Shown one piece after another: positions 60,001 through 64,000 of a stretch of DNA of 64,000 bases (positions are counted from its first letter, which is position 1; each line of letters begins with the position of its first letter). The stretch is from Cynocephalus volans (Eukaryota; Chordata; Mammalia; Dermoptera; Cynocephalidae). The notes beneath the pieces were generated by a model. That model searched no databases, was not told where the DNA came from, and worked only from the letters and a program-made list of their open reading frames with translations. The position numbers were made by a program, and so were the translations under genes. The DNA is taken from assembly GCF_027409185.1 (NCBI RefSeq), contig NC_084469.1:103603835-103667834 (forward strand). The letters are read 5' to 3'.

Positions 60001-62096
60001 TAACCCTGTCAGTGGTCCCCTGGGGCTCGGGGACTCTACCTCCTGGAGCTCGTGGAAGCTCTGACTCCACCCTCTGATTTGTGGCCACGCCCTAGCCCAG
60101 CAAGGATCTTTGCCTATCTGTGACTCCATACCCAGGACACCTGGGCCCCGGACCTTATCCACTGCTCTTTGGTGCTCTGGCCACGCCCCCTAGCCCTGCA
60201 GGTGGTGCCCACGGGACTCCATGGCCCCAATCTCTGACCCCTCTCTTTACCGTTATGGTCACGCCCCCTGCCAGAGCCCATTGGCAGTCCTCCCAGCCCA
60301 GAACGCGGTGCCCACTGGGGTTCGGCGACTTCGCCTCCACTTGTCTGTCCCCTGACCAGTCGGCTCCCGCAGATGTACGTGACTCTCGTGTTCCGCGTGA
60401 AGGGCTCACGCCTGGTCAAACCCTCGCTCTGCCTGGCCCTGCTGTGCCCAGCCTTCCTGGTGGGCGTGGTCCGCGTGGCTGAGTACCGCAACCACTGGTC
60501 GGACGTGCTGGCCGGCTTCCTGACCGGAGCGGCCATCGCCACCTTTCTGGTGAGTTCCCTCCCCATCCACCCCAGCATGGGAGACCCCTTATCAGCCCCC
60601 CGACCCAAGAGGCAGGACTGCATAATGAAGGATGTGGACTCTGTGTGACTTTGGGTGAGTCCTTCAACCTTTCTTAACTTGCCTCAGATGTTCCCATCTG
60701 AGAAATGGGATAATAAGACCAGGATTAGGCACTGTCTTGAACGCAAAATTTAATGGGGTGCCAAAACATTCAGCAATCAAGATAAATACTATTTTAATCA
60801 AACCTTTTAAAAATCAAAATGAATACAAAACAATCATAATGTAAAAAATATCAAAATTTTACATAAAAACAGGATCGAATCTGCCCCTGAACCATGTGGT
60901 CTTCCTTGCCTCAGTCCCGGCCCTGTGGATAAGTAATAACAGTACCTACCTCTCAGTAAGGTGGAAAGAGCAATGCTTGACACATAGTAAGCAACACAAA
61001 AATGTTAACTATTTTTGAACACCTGAGCCTCAGTTTCTTTATCTGAAAAATGGGGATGGTGTTTGCATAACTCCTGTGTTATTGGCCTCAGGCTTCAACA
61101 CGCTCCTCTCCCTCTGTCCTAGGTCACCTGTGTTGTGCACAACTTTCAGAGCCGGCCGCCCTCTGGCCGAAGGCTCTCCCCCTGGGAGGACCTGGGCCAA
61201 GCCCCCACCATGGACAGCCCCCTCGAAAAGTTAAGTGTGGCCCAGGTAAGGGGGGCCGGGGGCTGCTCCCGGCTGGAGAGGGTGGTGGGTGGAGGGGGCT
61301 CCAGGAGGCAGGAAATCAGACAAGTAATGGGGATCTCAGGGCCATGGGGAGGTGGGGGGGATCACCCATCTCTGTGGACAGAGGTTTGGGGGAGATGGCC
61401 CTGCAGAATGGAAGGGTGCCCTCCCCTCTCCTTCCCGACGGGACATGGTTAATCCTAAGAGCTCTGGTGGTCTTTTCCATGGGGCACTCCCTGATGAGCC
61501 CCTCGTGACTGTGGCCAGTGGGGCCCAGGGGGCCGCTAGCCCCTTCCTTCTTCCTCTTTGTCTCAGGAACCCGAGGCCTGCAGGCCGCATTCGACACCGG
61601 CACGGCTCACCCCATCCAGTGAGTGTTGGGGGAGTGGGAGGATCAAGAGGGGGACTTCCGGATGGGTGGCCGCTGCCACAGAGGTCTTGTCTATGCTTTC
61701 GTGCTCCCTCTCAAGCTTTCTCATCCTCTGATCTCTGACTCCTCACCCTTAGAGCCGCAGAACTGCGCCCGCCGTGGCCACCTGATCCCCAGCTGCGTGT
61801 CCTCCAGGGCGCCAGCCATGTGTTCGTCACCCCGTGTGCCCCGCCCTCGACTGAGGTCTGAGCCGACACCCCTACCACTCCCTCTGCCCCTGCCCGCGCC
61901 AACCCCCAGCCAGGGCCCCTCTCCCTCCTCGCCTGGACCTGGGGGGCCAGGCGGAGGTGGTGGACGTGGCCGGAAGCTGCTACTGCCTACACCCCTGCTG
62001 CGGGACTTGTACACCCTCAGCGGACTCTATCCCTCCCCCTTCCACCGGGACAACTTCAGCCCTTACCTGTTTGCCAGCCGCGACCACCTGCTGTGA
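57008..62096 (+). CDS. PLPPR2: Phospholipid phosphatase-related protein 2 (PLPPR2/LPPR2)
   Basis: Six-pass plasma-membrane member of the PLPPR (plasticity-related gene) branch of the lipid phosphatase superfamily, neuron-enriched. Exons: 57008-57073, 57820-58008, 58149-58284, 59140-59411, 60373-60549, 61123-61229 or -61245, 61567-61618, 61753 on. The phosphatase motifs are degenerate: the C1 RP reads TP (NPTPHFLSVC), the C2 SGH region reads KDA (FPCKDAALC) and the C3 catalytic His reads Asn (EYRNHWSD), so it is probably not an active phosphatase, as known for the family. An N-glycosylation site lies in PNYTALG. Two donors in exon 61123 give two tails in different frames: donor after 61229 gives 343 residues ending SRRTAPAVAT (stop 61783-61785), the length I recall for human; donor after 61245 gives about 452 residues ending FASRDHLL (stop 62094-62096). 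No damage is seen. Confidence 0.96.
57310..57545 (-). mobile_element. MIR-like fragment
   Basis: gcctcagcttcctcatctgt and atgaaggtaaaatgtattaa; PLPPR2 intron. Confidence 0.6.
58320..59100 (+). repeat. Degenerate tandem array in PLPPR2 intron
   Basis: A loose unit recurs about every 45-60 bp: a CCATAATG/CCATGATG/TATAATG word, then a ggttcca-type word, then a gggcccag-type word (58350, 58392, 58435, 58478, 58558, 58861, 58935, 59010, 59078). No reading frame is supported. Confidence 0.65.
59540..60345 (+). repeat. Diffuse CCACGCCC repeat in PLPPR2 intron
   Basis: CCACGCCC or a close variant (CCACGCCCC, TCACGCCCC, CCGCGCC) recurs at about 59597, 59656, 59689, 60084, 60179 and 60260, usually followed by ctagccc-like text, in a C/T-rich background. 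Confidence 0.6.
60600..61080 (+). mobile_element. MIR fragments in PLPPR2 intron
   Basis: MIR text at 60640-60720 (gactttgggtgagtccttca) and 61015-61070 (tcagtttctttatctgaaaa), around an AT-rich unassigned stretch. Confidence 0.6.
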
Positions 62097-63100
62097 GGCC
62101 CCACCACCCACCCAGTGTCTGCCTGGTCCCCACTTCCCTGCCACGCGTGTGTGTATGTGTGTCACGTGAGTGCCAAAGCCCCTTGCCCACACACCAGCCA
62201 GGCCCAGATACCAAAAGATGGCCGGAAGGACGTTGGGGGGGTCTCCTTGCTTCTCTTGCTCTCTGGGACACCCCAGTGGGGCAGAACTACAGGGTGGGCC
62301 CTTGCCCCTAGGATTGCCCTTTTAAGGGCCAAAGCCTGACTCCATTGTCCATTGCCCCGCCAATGAGAGCTCCCAGTTTTCAGAATTCTAATCAAAAGGA
62401 GTTTACTCCAGCCAATGGGAGCTTCCCTCTCATTTCTTAGAATCCTCAAGCAAGAGGGCAACTGCAGCCAGTGCTCAGTGTCTGAAGAGCCAATAGGAGT
62501 CCCTGGTTTTCAGAATTTCTAGAGTGGGTGGGTATGATTCCAGTCAATGGGGGACCGCCCGTGTCTAAGCATGTGCAAAAGAGAGGAGAGAAATGGGTCA
62601 TCCTGGGTCATTCTTTGTCATCCGGTCCTCTCTTCTCAGAATCAGGGAATCTGGCTGGAGGGTGGGGGGAAGGCTCCCCCTTGGCAGGGTCCTTGGGACA
62701 CCCCTTCCCCCTCCCAGACCCTCCCCATGTGCAACCTCTCACTCAGTCCCTCCTAATTCCCTTAAGCAGGGCTTGCCCCAGTTCAGAGGTTTTGGGGTTC
62801 AGGGTGCTGTGTCTCCCCATGACTGTGCCCAGGTCACCCCAAATCCTACTGTTATTTATTAGGGCTGTGGGAAAGGACTTTTTTTTTCTTGGAACCCACC
62901 CCCTTTCTTCACATTGCCCCCCCATGCCTCGGCCTCATGGAGATGTGCCCTCATGGGGGGCATGAGTGGAGCAGAGGGGCTCCATCCCGGCAGCCAAAGG
63001 CAGTGGGCAGAGGGCACACTGCCCCCTTTCCTGCCCCCTCCTCATCTTTAATAAAGACCTGGCTTCTCATCTTTAATAAAGACCCGTTTGTAACAGAAGT
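62097..63100 (+). other. PLPPR2 3' UTR
   Basis: Unique sequence from the long-form stop to the duplicated poly(A) signals. The short form would have a 3' UTR starting at 61786, with the long-form coding tail inside it. Confidence 0.75.
63041..63084 (+). terminator. Duplicated PLPPR2 polyadenylation signal
   Basis: The 19-mer ctcatctttaataaagacc occurs at 63041-63059 and 63066-63084, placing AATAAA at 63050-63055 and 63075-63080, 25 bp apart. Confidence 0.85.
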
Positions 63101-63224
63101 TTGGCCACCTGGTTCCTCCCCCGGGTGGTGGGATGTAGAGGACTTTAGTCGTGGGCCTTGATGTCTGTGAAGCTGGGTGTGGGTGTACTGTCGCAGTGTA
63201 TTTGAGGGGGATTGTGGAGAGCAG

Positions 63225-63365
63225 TGTGGATCTGCGGTGCGAGTGACTTAGGTTGAAGTCCTGGCTCAGCCTTTCTTGGTTGTGTGGCATTGAGGAAAGT
63301 TAATGAACCTCTCCGTGCTCTTGCTTCTTCATCTGTCAAATGCACAGTCCCACAAGCCACTAAAG
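63225..63365 (+). mobile_element. MIR
   Basis: gttgaagtcctggctcagcc and aacctctccgtgctcttgct. Confidence 0.7.
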
Positions 63366-63463
63366 CACATGAACACACAATGTGGGGCCTTACATGTCCT
63401 GTTTCTGACCACAGCCAAGGCACAGAGGGCTAAGGAATAGGGTGAGGTGACCCTGGTGTGCCT

Positions 63464-63512
63464 GAGAGTGAAGAATTCTTTTTTTTTTTTTTTTTTGAGA
63501 GTGAAGAATTCT
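63464..63512. repeat. T-run flanked by 16-bp direct repeats
   Basis: gagagtgaagaattct lies at 63464-63479 and again at 63497-63512 with 17 further T between. It has the shape of a target-site duplication around a bare poly(A/T) tail. Confidence 0.9.
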
Positions 63513-63739
63513 GAAGGGCACTAGGAACCCCCAAGCTTAACACCTGGATCCATGGATGAGAGCAGGGGTACTGATTATGAGCTTGTCCCAACTCCCTGAG
63601 AACTCAGTGGAGACTGGGGAGGTTAGAGGGACAAGGAGCCATAGGAACACCCACCACCACTGTGGCTCTGAGGGGCTTCAGACAGGCCATTTGGGACCCA
63701 AAGCCATCTAGAAACTAGGAAAGGTGAGTCTGCTTCCCT

Positions 63740-63805
63740 TCATTCATTCATTCACCCATTCATTCATTCAACAAACACCATTGAGTACCTGCCATGTGCC
63801 AGGTT
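63740..63805 (-). mobile_element. L2 LINE end with (CATT)n
   Basis: cattcattcattcacccatt and gagtacctgccatgtgccag. Confidence 0.7.
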
Positions 63806-64000
63806 GTCTTAGTCCATTCAGGCTGATATAACACAATACCGTAGGTTGGGTGGCCTATAAAAAAGCAGAATTTATTGCACACAGTTCTGGAGGCTGGGAA
63901 GTCCAAGATCAAGACACTGGCAGATTCGATGTCTGGCGAGGGCCACTTCCTCATGGACGGCCATCTCACATGGCAGAAGGGTGAGGGATTTTTCTACGGC
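63806..64000 (-). mobile_element. MaLR LTR fossil, cut by window end
   Basis: Reversed LTR text (cttagtccattcaggctgat; cacagttctggaggctggga; catggcagaagggtgaggg). It continues past the window. Confidence 0.65.

Overview
This is mammalian nuclear DNA, most likely from a colugo (Dermoptera; Galeopterus or Cynocephalus). The clue is the SINE set: more than 20 copies of a tRNA-Ile-derived SINE (head GGCCGGTTAGCTCAGTTGG), as monomers and head-to-tail dimers, matching the CYN family of colugos. No Alu is visible. The rest of the repeat background (MIR, L2, old L1, MaLR LTRs, hAT elements) is ordinary placental. The genes TSPAN16(+), RAB3D(-), TMEM205(-), CCDC159(+) and PLPPR2(+) keep the order and orientation of human 19p13.2. 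Species and gene names come from recalled protein sequences, not from a search.

Layout. 1-9.9 kb: last three coding exons of TSPAN16, with an old L1 (about 4.8-9.2 kb) in the last intron, hit by five SINEs. 10-14.6 kb: intergenic, with L1 fragments, MER5A, a CAG repeat and a MaLR fossil. 14.6-20.5 kb: an unannotated-looking, intron-bearing, decayed copy of the 5' half of GOLGA2 (golgin GM130). 20.5-26.1 kb: an A-rich tract followed by a GC-rich minisatellite with a higher-order period of about 2.01 kb, split by CTTT-type microsatellites and a MaLR. 26.1-31.5 kb: gene-free repeats. 31.6-44.2 kb: RAB3D with a probable long 3' UTR and a CpG-island promoter. 45.4-47.1 kb: TMEM205. 47.5-48.1 kb: bidirectional CpG promoter with four CCAAT boxes, shared with CCDC159 (48.1-54.2 kb). 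54.5-63.1 kb: PLPPR2. 63.1-64 kb: start of the next intergenic stretch.

The intact genes do not form one pathway. RAB3D is a secretory-granule GTPase, PLPPR2 a catalytically degenerate lipid-phosphatase-related membrane protein, TMEM205 a four-helix membrane protein, TSPAN16 a tetraspanin, and CCDC159 a small coiled-coil protein. RAB3D, TMEM205 and the main PLPPR2 form reconstruct to full reading frames of 219, 189 and 343 residues.

The strongest observations are the GOLGA2-derived pseudogene, the two-frame (dual-coding) 3' end of PLPPR2, the higher-order minisatellite, an in-frame 84-bp VNTR in a CCDC159 intron, and a tail-only retroinsertion-like footprint near 63.5 kb. I see no functional tRNA or other RNA gene and no CRISPR array.
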